Source: Acidimicrobiaceae bacterium
Lineage (GTDB): Bacteria > Actinomycetota > Acidimicrobiia > Acidimicrobiales > RAAP-2
NCBI GenBank assembly: GCA_947456245.1
Contig: CANGPS010000009.1
Location: 1-63,168, forward strand
Length of the DNA stretch: 63,168 nt
Direction: 5' to 3'
Of the stretch, positions 45,536 through 53,361 are shown in pieces; the stretch's first letter is position 1, and the number at the start of each line of letters is the position of its first letter. A program made the position numbers and the translations under genes. Below the pieces are notes generated by a model that was not told where the DNA came from, searched no databases, and was given only the letters and a program-made list of their open reading frames with translations.

Positions 45536-45996
45536 TGGACCTCGCCCGCGTGCAGATCCGAGAGGCTGAGCCTCGCGACGCCCGTCGGATCGCGGCGATC
45601 CTCGATGCGGGCTCGCTCCATCCTGGTGCGGAGGACCCGGAGGACCCGACGTCTTACGCAGCGGTCATCGGGGCCTTCGGTCGCGGACCGTCGAAGATCC
45701 TGGTCGCCGAGTCCGAGCACCAGGTGGTCGGAGTCCTCCAGCTGATCATCATCCAGCACCTCCAGCGCCGCGGTGGCGTCTGCGCCGAGCTCGAGTCGGT
45801 GCATGTGGCCCCGGAGCATCGTGGGCAGGGGATCGGAGGTCTCCTGGTCGAGGATGCGGTCCGTCGGGCGGCCGAGATGGGCTGCTACCGGGTCCAGTTG
45901 ACGTCGAACCTCCAGCGTCCCGACGCCCACCGCTTCTACGAGGCTCATGGCTTCTCGCCCAGCCACGTGGGCTTCAAGCGGGTGATCGGGGAGTGA
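45535..45996 (+). CDS. GNAT-family N-acetyltransferase
   Basis: This is a 153-residue acetyltransferase. VQIREAEPRDARRIAAILD opens the fold, LESVHVAPEHRGQGIGGLLV holds the acetyl-CoA pyrophosphate loop (RGQGIG), and NLQRPDAHRFYEAHGFSPS the C-terminal GNAT motif. Its ATG shares a base with the acs stop. It could act on a small molecule or on the acetyl-CoA synthetase lysine; the sequence does not decide. Confidence 0.9.
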
Positions 45997-45999
45997 TCG

Positions 46000-46509
46000 T
46001 CAGGCGCTGACGTCGACCTCGGTCAGTGCGCCGGTGTCGACGTCGAAGATGAAGGCGCGCAGCTCGAGCTGGGTCAGGGCCGGCTCGGTGCTCAGCCGGG
46101 CAGCGGTGGACCGCAGGTTCTCGGCGAGGTCGCCGAAGGATCCGAACGTCATCTCGGAGGCCTCGCCGGTGTCGGCGGAGATCCGCTCGCGCAGCGCCGC
46201 CTCGTCGAGGCCGTGCAGGCCGCAGTAGGTGTGCTGGATCAGCATCACGCGCTCTGTGCCGAGCATCCGCTGGGAGAGCACCAGGGATCGGATCACGTCG
46301 TCGGTGGCGAGGCCGCCGGCATTGCGGATGATGTGGGCCTCGCCGAGGTCGAGACCCAGCGCGCCGAAGAGGTCGAGGCGCGAGTCCATGCAGGTGACCA
46401 CGGCGAGGTGCTTGGCTGGCTCGGTGGACAGATGGCGCACGCCGTGGCTCGCCACGTACTCGGCGTTGTGGGCCACGGCGGCATCGATCGGCAGCTGCGC
46501 GTCGGTCAT
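46000..46509 (-). CDS. Beta-class carbonic anhydrase
   Basis: This 169-residue enzyme interconverts CO2 and bicarbonate. The zinc ligands are Cys in VVTCMDSRLD (with the Asp-Arg dyad) and His and Cys in IQHTYCGLHG. GLDLGEAHIIRNAGG is the second family block. The length is that of the short Rv1284-like beta-CA type. It ends three bases from the convergent GNAT stop and is divergent from the nucleosidase-like gene 50 bases away. Confidence 0.94.
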   Translation of the reverse strand: MTDAQLPIDAAVAHNAEYVASHGVRHLSTEPAKHLAVVTCMDSRLDLFGALGLDLGEAHIIRNAGGLATDDVIRSLVLSQRMLGTERVMLIQHTYCGLHGLDEAALRERISADTGEASEMTFGSFGDLAENLRSTAARLSTEPALTQLELRAFIFDVDTGALTEVDVSA

Positions 46510-46559
46510 GGGCCCCGACCCTAGCGGGCTGCGATTGCCCTCTGACTAGGGTCGGGGGC

Positions 46560-47150
46560 ATGGAGATCATCGGCGAGATCCAGCCCGGTGCACCGCTGCT
46601 GGTGGTGGCCGTCCACCACGAGGCCGAGCATCTCGACACCGACCTGCCCATCCTGATCACCGGCGTCGGCAAGCTCGCTGCCAGTCGGGCGGTCCTCGGT
46701 GCGCTGGCGCCGATGGTGGTCGAGGAGCGCCCGGGCCTGCTGATCAACCTGGGCTCCGCCGGCGCCCTGCGCGACGGCATCGAGGGCACCCACGTCGTAG
46801 GCACGCTCCTCCAGCATGACCTCGACGGCCCGGCGATCGCCGCCATGGTCGGGGTCGACCCGTCGCCACCCATCGTGGTGGGGGAGGGGCTGACGTTGGC
46901 CACGGGGGATCGCTTCATCGCCGACCCGCACGAGCGCCGGCGTCTCGGCGAGGTGGCCCATCTCGTCGACATGGAGGGCTACGCCGTCGCCAGCGCCGCC
47001 GAGGCGCTCGACCTCGATCTGATCGTGATCAAGCACGTCTCGGACCATGCCGACGGTGAGGCTCAGGACACCTGGATCGACGCCGTGGCGCTGAGCTCCA
47101 AGGAGCTCTCGTCGTGGCTCGCCGAGCACCACGGACGAGGAGACGACTGA
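46560..47150 (+). CDS. Nucleoside phosphorylase/nucleosidase-like protein (MTA/SAH-type fold)
   Basis: This is a 196-residue PNP_UDP_1-fold protein. PILITGVGKLAASRAV and LLINLGSAGALRDGIEGTHV match the phosphate/ribose region, VDMEGYAVASAAEAL has the ribose-binding MEG triad, and VIKHVSDHADGEA the catalytic Asp. It is shorter than typical MTA/SAH nucleosidases (about 230 residues). Purine salvage or methionine recycling is the likely role. It overlaps the next gene by one base. Confidence 0.86.
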   Translation: MEIIGEIQPGAPLLVVAVHHEAEHLDTDLPILITGVGKLAASRAVLGALAPMVVEERPGLLINLGSAGALRDGIEGTHVVGTLLQHDLDGPAIAAMVGVDPSPPIVVGEGLTLATGDRFIADPHERRRLGEVAHLVDMEGYAVASAAEALDLDLIVIKHVSDHADGEAQDTWIDAVALSSKELSSWLAEHHGRGDD

Positions 47151-47500
47151 TGGACCACCATCACATCCAGGAGGAGCTCGCCGGTCCAGCCCGCGCTCTG
47201 CACCAGGAGATCCCCGACGTGCTCGGTGCCTTCGCCCAACTGAGCCGCACGGCGATGGCCGATGGCGAGATCCCGACCGCCACCAAGGAGCTCATCGCAC
47301 TGGCGATCGCCATCACCAGGGAGTGCGACGGCTGCATCGCTGCCCATGCCCGCGGAGCGGCTCGACGAGGGGCGACACGGTCCCAGGTCGCCGAGATGAT
47401 CGGCGTGGCGATCCTGATGAACGGTGGCCCGGCCACGGTCTACGGCCCTCGAGCGCTCGAGGCCTTCGATCAGTTCTCCGACTCCTCGCCGGCGAGCTGA
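47150..47500 (+). CDS. AhpD-like carboxymuconolactone decarboxylase family protein
   Basis: The protein has 116 residues from the ATG at 47150 (shares a base with the previous stop). It is an all-helical CMD fold with the redox CxxC-x3-H motif of AhpD: ECDGCIAAHARGA. TKELIALAIAITREC precedes it. This predicts peroxidase-linked or thiol-disulfide activity. Its 3' end overlaps the convergent yihY-like gene by 31 bases. Confidence 0.9.
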   Translation: MDHHHIQEELAGPARALHQEIPDVLGAFAQLSRTAMADGEIPTATKELIALAIAITRECDGCIAAHARGAARRGATRSQVAEMIGVAILMNGGPATVYGPRALEAFDQFSDSSPAS

Positions 47501-48414
47501 GCGGCGGCGATCTCGGCCGCCACCTCGGGGGAGACCTCGCGCAGGCCCCGGGGCCAGGCGTGCTCGGCGAGCACCACGTTGAGCTCGGTCGAGTAGAGGA
47601 ACACCTGGGCGCCGATGTTGAGCCAGAAGATCAGGCCGATGACGATGGCGAAGAACCCGTAGATCTCGCTCGTCCGATGGAGCTGGTGGCTGAGCAGGTA
47701 GCCGCCCGTCTGCTGGAGCGCCGTCCAGCCAATGCCACCCATCAGCGTGCCCGGCAACAGCGAGCGGTTCCCGACCTCCCTCGGGGCGAGAATCCGAAGG
47801 GCGAGGAAGTAGGCCGAGAGGTTGATCAGCGTGCCAACCACCAAGGCGCCGATGCTCAGGAACTCGGAGAACTGCCGCAGGTAGCCCGAGGCGGAGATCC
47901 CGGTCACCACTGAGGCCAGGATGACCGATGCGGCGAGCACGCCGAGGAGCCTCAGGCCCCGCCACGAGCGGACCAGGATGTTCGGCTCCTCGTAGCGAGG
48001 ACGGCGCCACATCTTGAGCGAGGCCATCTGCAGCGACGAGGTGATGCCGAGCGCACCCCAGAGCAGGAAGAGGCAGGAGCCGATGAAGGCCGGCCAGCTC
48101 CCCTGGGCGAGAGAGTGGATGTTGTCCTTGAGGCGCGTCCCGATCACCGGGAACTGCTCGAGCGCAGAGTTGATGATCCGCTGCGTGGCCGCAGAGTTTG
48201 CGCCGAGGATCTTCGAGGCCAGGGTCGTGAGGAGCAACAGAAGTGGGAATACCGAGAGCGTCCCGTAGAACGTGATCAGGGCACTCTCCCGACCTCCGCG
48301 GTCATCCCCGTACCGCTTGATCACGGCCACGGCCACGGCAGAGACCCTGAATCGCTGCAGCAACCGGTCAAGGCCGTCGATGGTGCGATCGATGCGCTGG
48401 CCGATGCTGCTCAT
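47470..48414 (-). CDS. YihY/virulence factor BrkB family membrane protein
   Basis: The protein has 314 residues from the ATG at 48414. Six transmembrane segments follow the amphipathic N-terminus (YGDDRGGRESALITFYGTLS). The family blocks LTFYGTLSVFPLLLLL-like, SSLQMASLKMWRRPR and GGIGWTALQQTGGYLLSHQL are present, as is GFFAIVIGLIFWLNIGAQVF. The function in bacteria is unproven; a transporter or envelope role has been proposed. An acidic tail follows the last helix. Confidence 0.92.
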   Translation of the reverse strand: MSSIGQRIDRTIDGLDRLLQRFRVSAVAVAVIKRYGDDRGGRESALITFYGTLSVFPLLLLLTTLASKILGANSAATQRIINSALEQFPVIGTRLKDNIHSLAQGSWPAFIGSCLFLLWGALGITSSLQMASLKMWRRPRYEEPNILVRSWRGLRLLGVLAASVILASVVTGISASGYLRQFSEFLSIGALVVGTLINLSAYFLALRILAPREVGNRSLLPGTLMGGIGWTALQQTGGYLLSHQLHRTSEIYGFFAIVIGLIFWLNIGAQVFLYSTELNVVLAEHAWPRGLREVSPEVAAEIAAAQLAGEESEN

Positions 48415-48483
48415 GGACGACCTCTGCGCACCGCCCAACACTACGGCAGGCTTCCGACGCCACCTCGTCCTACGCTTCTCCCT

Positions 48484-49665
48484 GTGTGCGACAGCTTCTG
48501 CCAGGCCCGGGGTGGTGCGATGCTCTTCGCCAAGAGCTCGGATCGGCCGGCCGTCGAGCCCCAGCTCGTCGTCCCGGGGGAGCAGCGTGGTCCGGGAGGT
48601 CGGCTGGCAACCCAGTACCTCGATCTACCTGACCTCGGGTCGATCTCGCTGGTGATGGCTCAGCCCACATGGCTTTGGGGCGCCGAGCACGGCGTCAACG
48701 CGGCGGGGGTGGCGATCGGCAACGAGAAGATCTTCACCCGTCATGCGGCTGACGCGACCCGTCCCGGTCTCATCGGCATGGACCTCGTCCGCCTCGGCCT
48801 CGAGCGTGCCACGACGGCTGACGAGGCCCTCGAGGCGATGGTGGGCCTGCTCGAGCAGTGGGGGCAGTCGGGGATCGCCGACGCCATCCATGCAGAGGCC
48901 TATGTGTCGTCGTTCTTGATCGTCGATCCGTCCGGAGGGTGGGTCCTCGAGACCTATGGATCCACCTGGGCGGCGCGCCGGGTGGGGCAGGGGAGCGCCA
49001 TCTCGAACCGCGTCTCGCTTCGAGACGACTGGGAGCGAGGCTCGGCCGACCTCGAGATCGGCACGGACCTCGACACACTTCGCGATCCCAACCGACCGAC
49101 GCAGAGCGCTGACGGCCGGCTGGCCGCCACCTCGGCGGCCGTGCGGGGTGGCGATCTCGAACCGCTGGGGGCGATGGCCGTCCTTCGCGACCACGGACAG
49201 GGCCCATGGGGGATCCGTGACCATCGACCACACCTGCCTCCGGCCTCCACGGCCGACGACGGGACCGGGGTGAGTGTCTGCATGCATGCCTATCGGGACC
49301 TGGCCACCACCAGCTCGATGGTGGCATTGCTTTCTGACGATGGTCTCCAGCGGCTCTGGGCGGCACCGGGAGCACCGTGCGTGGCGCCGTTCCTCCCACT
49401 GGCCATCGTCGATGGGGTCCCGGTCATCCCAAGCATCCTGAGTGACCTCGAGACGTGGCGGGCACTCGCTCGACTTCGGAGGATGATCGAAGTCTCCGGT
49501 GGGCTCCTTGAGGAGGTCAGGGGCCTCGTCGGAGCACTCGAAGCTGAACTGCTGGCCGCGTCGCTGGGGCTCGGGCTGGATCAGACGGCCTGGTCTGTGC
49601 TGTGCGGGGAGGCCTCGATCCGGACCGCCGAGGTCATCGCCGCCGTCATTCCTCGGGAGAAGTGA
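48484..49665 (+). CDS. Secernin-like N-terminal nucleophile hydrolase (peptidase C69 relative)
   Basis: The protein has 393 residues from the GTG at 48484, which makes Cys the second residue (MCDSFCQARGG). Secernin/C69 dipeptidase members use an N-terminal Cys exposed after Met removal or autocleavage as nucleophile. AMLFAKSSDRPAVEPQ matches the family GKNSDR-PxNE block, then LWGAEHGVNAAGVAIGNEKI and the LIVDPSGGWVLETYG segment. The predicted activity is amide hydrolysis of small substrates. It is divergent from the yihY-like gene, 69 bases apart. Confidence 0.83.
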   Translation: MCDSFCQARGGAMLFAKSSDRPAVEPQLVVPGEQRGPGGRLATQYLDLPDLGSISLVMAQPTWLWGAEHGVNAAGVAIGNEKIFTRHAADATRPGLIGMDLVRLGLERATTADEALEAMVGLLEQWGQSGIADAIHAEAYVSSFLIVDPSGGWVLETYGSTWAARRVGQGSAISNRVSLRDDWERGSADLEIGTDLDTLRDPNRPTQSADGRLAATSAAVRGGDLEPLGAMAVLRDHGQGPWGIRDHRPHLPPASTADDGTGVSVCMHAYRDLATTSSMVALLSDDGLQRLWAAPGAPCVAPFLPLAIVDGVPVIPSILSDLETWRALARLRRMIEVSGGLLEEVRGLVGALEAELLAASLGLGLDQTAWSVLCGEASIRTAEVIAAVIPREK

Positions 49666-49726
49666 ACGACGAGGGTCGCCGGCACGGCAGACTGTGCCCC
49701 TACGAGATGACAGAACGAGGAGTGCG

Positions 49727-50077
49727 GTGACCGACGAGACCCATGAGGATCAGCCAACCCCCCTCGACGACGCGCAGCGCGGCGAACGGCTGGTGGCGCT
49801 GAACAAGATCATCGAGCTGATGCGCCCTGCGGTTCAGGCCGATGGGGGAGACCTCGTGTTGATGAGCGCTGATGTTGAGGCCGGCATCATCGAGGTGCAG
49901 CTCCAGGGGGCGTGCTCAAGCTGTGCGGTGAGCTCGAGCACGCTGCAAGGCGGCGTGGAGCGGATCTTGAAGGGCCGGCTTGACTGGGTCACCGAGGTGA
50001 TCGGTGGGGTCGATAGCTCGGACCTCGAGCATGCGCCGACGGGGACCGGCGGATGGGTCGCACGGGTAGACACCTGA
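49727..50077 (+). CDS. NFU-type iron-sulfur cluster carrier protein
   Basis: The protein has 116 residues from the GTG at 49727, preceded by GAACGAGGAG. The NifU C-terminal domain is complete: IIELMRPAVQADGGDLVLMS, then VQLQGACSSCAVSSSTLQGG with the cluster-binding CxxC, and VERILKGRLDWV. It delivers Fe-S clusters to client proteins. A short acidic N-terminus and a C-terminal extension after the domain are not conserved features. Confidence 0.92.
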   Translation: MTDETHEDQPTPLDDAQRGERLVALNKIIELMRPAVQADGGDLVLMSADVEAGIIEVQLQGACSSCAVSSSTLQGGVERILKGRLDWVTEVIGGVDSSDLEHAPTGTGGWVARVDT

Positions 50078-50089
50078 GGTCGCGACACA

Positions 50090-50113
50090 TTAGTTTGCAC
50101 AACTAACTAATAT
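50090..50113 (+). promoter_or_regulatory. MarR operator within a promoter for a leaderless transcript
   Basis: TTAGTT-TGCAC-AACTAA (50090-50106) is a perfect 6+6 inverted repeat. TAATAT (50108-50113) looks like a strong -10 element, placing the transcription start at or next to the ATG at 50120, so the mRNA is probably leaderless; no Shine-Dalgarno sequence is present. The AT richness stands out against its surroundings. Binding of the encoded MarR protein here would block RNA polymerase. Confidence 0.65.
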
Positions 50114-50119
50114 GGGGGC

Positions 50120-50563
50120 ATGACCCCCGCACCGACCCTCACTGCAGCCGACCTCGATATGGCCGTGCGCCTGCGCACCGCGGTCACGCGACTGAACCGA
50201 AAGTTGCGACAGCAGGCTCTTGGGACCGTGTCTCCGGCTCAGGCCTCGATGCTGGCCATGGCCGACCGACTTGGGTCTCCGACGCTGGGGGAGCTCGCAC
50301 GAGCCGAGCAGATCCAGCCTTCGACGATGACCCGTCTCGTGGGGACCATGGTCGATGCCGGCTTCCTGGCACGCTTCGAGGACCCCGCCGATCGTCGGAT
50401 CAGTCGGGTGACGGTCACCCCGGGTGGTCGCAAAGAGCTCGAGCGGATTCGGAAGCTCAAGACCGCCTATCTTGTCGAGCAGATTGACGGCCTGGACCAC
50501 GACGACCGAGTGCAGGCGGGCGAGCTGGTCGAACTCCTCGAGCGATTGACCGAGGGCGCATGA
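50120..50563 (+). CDS. MarR-family transcriptional regulator
   Basis: This is a 147-residue winged-helix repressor. PTLGELARAEQIQPSTMTRL is the recognition region, and the wing includes FEDPADRRISRVTVTPGGRK with the Asp-Arg pair typical of MarR. The terminal helices form the dimer interface. It is followed by an MFS exporter with ATGA overlap, the classic arrangement for ligand-induced efflux, and has an operator in its own promoter. Confidence 0.94.
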   Translation: MTPAPTLTAADLDMAVRLRTAVTRLNRKLRQQALGTVSPAQASMLAMADRLGSPTLGELARAEQIQPSTMTRLVGTMVDAGFLARFEDPADRRISRVTVTPGGRKELERIRKLKTAYLVEQIDGLDHDDRVQAGELVELLERLTEGA

Positions 50564-51807
50564 GCGCCGTGATGCGGGCCACCCGCAAGACCTTCTCCGC
50601 CTTGAGCGTCCGGAACTTCCGGCTCTACTTCATCGGTCAGGGGATCTCGGTGTCGGGCACCTGGATGCAGGCGGTGGCCCAGAGCTGGCTGATCCTCGAC
50701 CTGACGGGCAGTGGTCTGATGCTCGGCATCACCGTGGCGTTGCAGTTCCTCCCGATGCTCCTCGCCGGTCCGTGGGGAGGTCTCGTGGTGGATCGCTCGA
50801 ACAAGCGGACGGTGCTGTTCGTCACCCAGGCTTCAGGCGGCCTACTTGCCCTCACCCTCGGGGTCTTGACCCTGGTCGGTCGCCCGCATGTCTCGACCAT
50901 CCTCGTGCTGGCGTTCGGCCTCGGCATGGTCAACCTCTTCGACAACCCCGCTCGTCAGGCCTTCGTCCAGGAGATGGTTGGTCGAGAGCTGCTGCCCAAC
51001 GCGGTGAGTCTCAACAGCGTGCTGATGAACGCCGGTCGGGTCATTGGTCCGAGCATCGCCGGAATCCTCATCGCCACCTCGGGCATCGCTGCGAGCTTCT
51101 TCGTCAACGCAGCGTCCTACGTTGCCGTGATTGGGGCACTGGCGATGATGCGGTCCAGCGAGCTCACCCCGATCCGGACGGCTCGCCGATCGAAGGGCCA
51201 GCTGAGGGCGGGCTTCCGCTATGCCTTCGGCGAAGAGAAGATTCGGGATGTCCTCATCGCCATCGGCATCGTGGGAATCTTCGCCTTCAACTTCACCACC
51301 GTCCTTCCGCTCCTGGTGCGGTACTCGTTCCACCAGTCCGCGGGTGCCTATGGGGTCCTCATGGGGGCGATGGGCATCGGTGCCGTGATCGGTGGCCTGA
51401 CGGTGGCCCATCGCTCTCGCCCCACCTTCGCCATGCTCACTGGATTGTGCTTCGCCTTCGGGGTCCTCCTGGTGGGAGTGGCGCTCGCGCCGACGATGCT
51501 GGTGGCCATGGTGCTGCTCGTGCCGATGGGAGCGGTGTCGATCGCCTTTGTCTCCACCTCCAACGCCACCTTGCAGCTGCTCTCTCGTGAGGAGATGCGA
51601 GGACGCGTGATGGCGCTCTTCGCCATCGGGTTCCTCGGGTCGACGCCGATTGGGTCACCTCTCATGGGGGCGATCGCCTCGGCGACCACACCGAGGGTCA
51701 GTCTGCTCGTTGGAGCCATCGCCACCATGGGCGCGTCGATCCCGCTGTTCTTGGCCACCCGTCGCCACGCCGCCGGGGATCGTGCCCTCGTGGCAGCTGC
51801 TGCGTAG
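50560..51807 (+). CDS. MFS transporter (EntS/MFS_3-like efflux type)
   Basis: This 415-residue protein has about 12 transmembrane helices. The opening FSALSVRNFRLYFIGQGISV followed by SGTWMQAVAQSWLILDLTGS, and WGGLVVDRSNKRTVLF for the loop 2-3 motif, are hallmarks of the EntS/MFS_3 group. NLFDNPARQAFVQEMVGREL is another signature block. Export of a drug, siderophore or metabolite is likely, controlled by the MarR gene it overlaps. Confidence 0.92.
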   Translation: MSAVMRATRKTFSALSVRNFRLYFIGQGISVSGTWMQAVAQSWLILDLTGSGLMLGITVALQFLPMLLAGPWGGLVVDRSNKRTVLFVTQASGGLLALTLGVLTLVGRPHVSTILVLAFGLGMVNLFDNPARQAFVQEMVGRELLPNAVSLNSVLMNAGRVIGPSIAGILIATSGIAASFFVNAASYVAVIGALAMMRSSELTPIRTARRSKGQLRAGFRYAFGEEKIRDVLIAIGIVGIFAFNFTTVLPLLVRYSFHQSAGAYGVLMGAMGIGAVIGGLTVAHRSRPTFAMLTGLCFAFGVLLVGVALAPTMLVAMVLLVPMGAVSIAFVSTSNATLQLLSREEMRGRVMALFAIGFLGSTPIGSPLMGAIASATTPRVSLLVGAIATMGASIPLFLATRRHAAGDRALVAAAA

Positions 51808-51813
51808 TTCGCG

Positions 51814-53304
51814 TCAGTCGCCTGGCCTGTTCATGGTGCGCGTCACGGAGCGGGTGGCGACGAGCTCAGCGCCGTGGATCGCTCCGACGGTCCGTCGCCG
51901 CCAGAGACGGGCGACGAGGTACAGCAGCACCGAGAGGCCGACCGCTCCGAACGAGTAGGTGATCGAGATGGTCCCGCTGTCATTGACCTGCGCCCAGACG
52001 GCGAAGGCACAGACCGCTACGAGGGGGATGGCCATGAGTACGAGCACGCCGGTGCCACCGGGGATCCGGTACGGCCGGGGGAGGTCGGGCTCCTTGCGGC
52101 GCAGGGCGAACAGGGCAGCGAGCTCGAGCAGGATCGTGCAGTTCGTCAAGAACACGTCGATGACGACGAGGTTGGCGAAGGTCGAGAAGCTGAAGAGCGA
52201 GTAGATGACGGCGCAGCCGACGATCGCCAGGGTGGGCGTCCCGAAACGAGGGGAGAGCCGAGAGATTGACCTGGGCAGCCAGGCGTCCTCTGCCATGGCA
52301 AAGGGGATCCGTGAGTTGCTCATCAGCAGCGAGCCGAACAACCCCACAGCACCGACGATGGCTCCGGCCGTGATGGCCCAGGCGAGCCAGGGCCCCCCGA
52401 TGGTTCGGGCGATGTCGGTGAAGGATCCTGCATCCCATGACGACCAACCACCGGCGGCCATGGCGGCGAGCATGGGGAAGACATAGGCGGCGACGATCAC
52501 GATCAGCGAGACGGCCAGCGCTCGAGGGATCACCCGCTGAGGACGCTCGATCTCCTCGGCGATGGCACCGACGCTGTCGAAGCCGCAGTAGTTCCACATC
52601 ACGATCCAGAGTCCGGCCCCGAAGGCGGCGAGCGCCGAGGTGTGCGGGGTGGTCAAGGGTGCCACCGGGTTGACATGGTGGCTGAAGAGCTGCGGCAGGC
52701 CGAAGGCCGCCAGCAGGACGAAGGGGAGGAGGGCGATGACGGCGAAGAGCACCGAGGAGTCGCCCACCCACTTGGCACCGACGACGTTGAGGGCGGTCAG
52801 GGGGATGATGAAGCAACTGACGGCGAGCATCCAGTGCAGGTCGATGTGGATCGAGCCTACGGAGGCGATCACGGTGGCTCCCTGGGCGGCCGGATGCCAG
52901 AGCTGACCGAGGTAGTCGGCAAACAACAGGGGGTAGAGGGCCATGTCGACGAAGGCCGTGAAGATCCAGAGCATGCCCTCCTGGAACCCCCAGAAGTCAC
53001 CGAAGGCCCGTTGGACCCAGTGGTAGCCCCCACCTTCTGTGGGGAGAGCGGTGCCGAGCTCAGCGGTGAACAGCGCCACTGGGAGGGCGTAGATCAGTGG
53101 CGTGACGAGAATCAGGATCATGGCCATTCCCGGACCTGATGTGCTGGTCAGCGGTTCGAGGCCGTATGCCCCACCCGAGACACTGAAGAAGATGAGTGCC
53201 ACGACCGGGATCAGCGTGACCTTTGACCGAAATCGCCTCGATGCCGATGCCGATGCCGATGCCGATGCCGATGCGGATGCCGATGCCGACTGGTGGCGAA
53301 TCAT
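51814..53304 (-). CDS. APC-family amino acid permease with Ser-Ala repeat N-terminus
   Basis: This 496-residue protein has about 12 transmembrane helices. The unwound TM1 region FFSVSGGAYGLEPL carries the Gly-rich substrate site (SGGxxG), and ELGTALPTEGGGYHWVQRAF is the conserved APC block after TM2. The first 22 residues contain an alternating (Ser-Ala)8 run encoded by a hexanucleotide repeat, not a usual APC feature. The ATG at 53304 has a poor ribosome site and no in-frame ATG occurs before TM1. Substrate is an amino acid or polyamine. Confidence 0.9.
   Translation of the reverse strand: MIRHQSASASASASASASASASRRFRSKVTLIPVVALIFFSVSGGAYGLEPLTSTSGPGMAMILILVTPLIYALPVALFTAELGTALPTEGGGYHWVQRAFGDFWGFQEGMLWIFTAFVDMALYPLLFADYLGQLWHPAAQGATVIASVGSIHIDLHWMLAVSCFIIPLTALNVVGAKWVGDSSVLFAVIALLPFVLLAAFGLPQLFSHHVNPVAPLTTPHTSALAAFGAGLWIVMWNYCGFDSVGAIAEEIERPQRVIPRALAVSLIVIVAAYVFPMLAAMAAGGWSSWDAGSFTDIARTIGGPWLAWAITAGAIVGAVGLFGSLLMSNSRIPFAMAEDAWLPRSISRLSPRFGTPTLAIVGCAVIYSLFSFSTFANLVVIDVFLTNCTILLELAALFALRRKEPDLPRPYRIPGGTGVLVLMAIPLVAVCAFAVWAQVNDSGTISITYSFGAVGLSVLLYLVARLWRRRTVGAIHGAELVATRSVTRTMNRPGD
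53240..53287 (+). repeat. Hexanucleotide tandem repeat (GATGCC)8
   Basis: There are eight consecutive GATGCC units from 53240, the sixth being GATGCG. Read on the minus strand they encode the Ser-Ala repeat of the APC permease N-terminus. As the unit is six bases, copy-number change would alter protein length without breaking the frame. Confidence 0.95.
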
Positions 53305-53361
53305 CGCTGGTTTCCCCGGTGCGTGCCGGTCGGCGCTCGCCCTGCCCGCGGCCAGTGCGGA

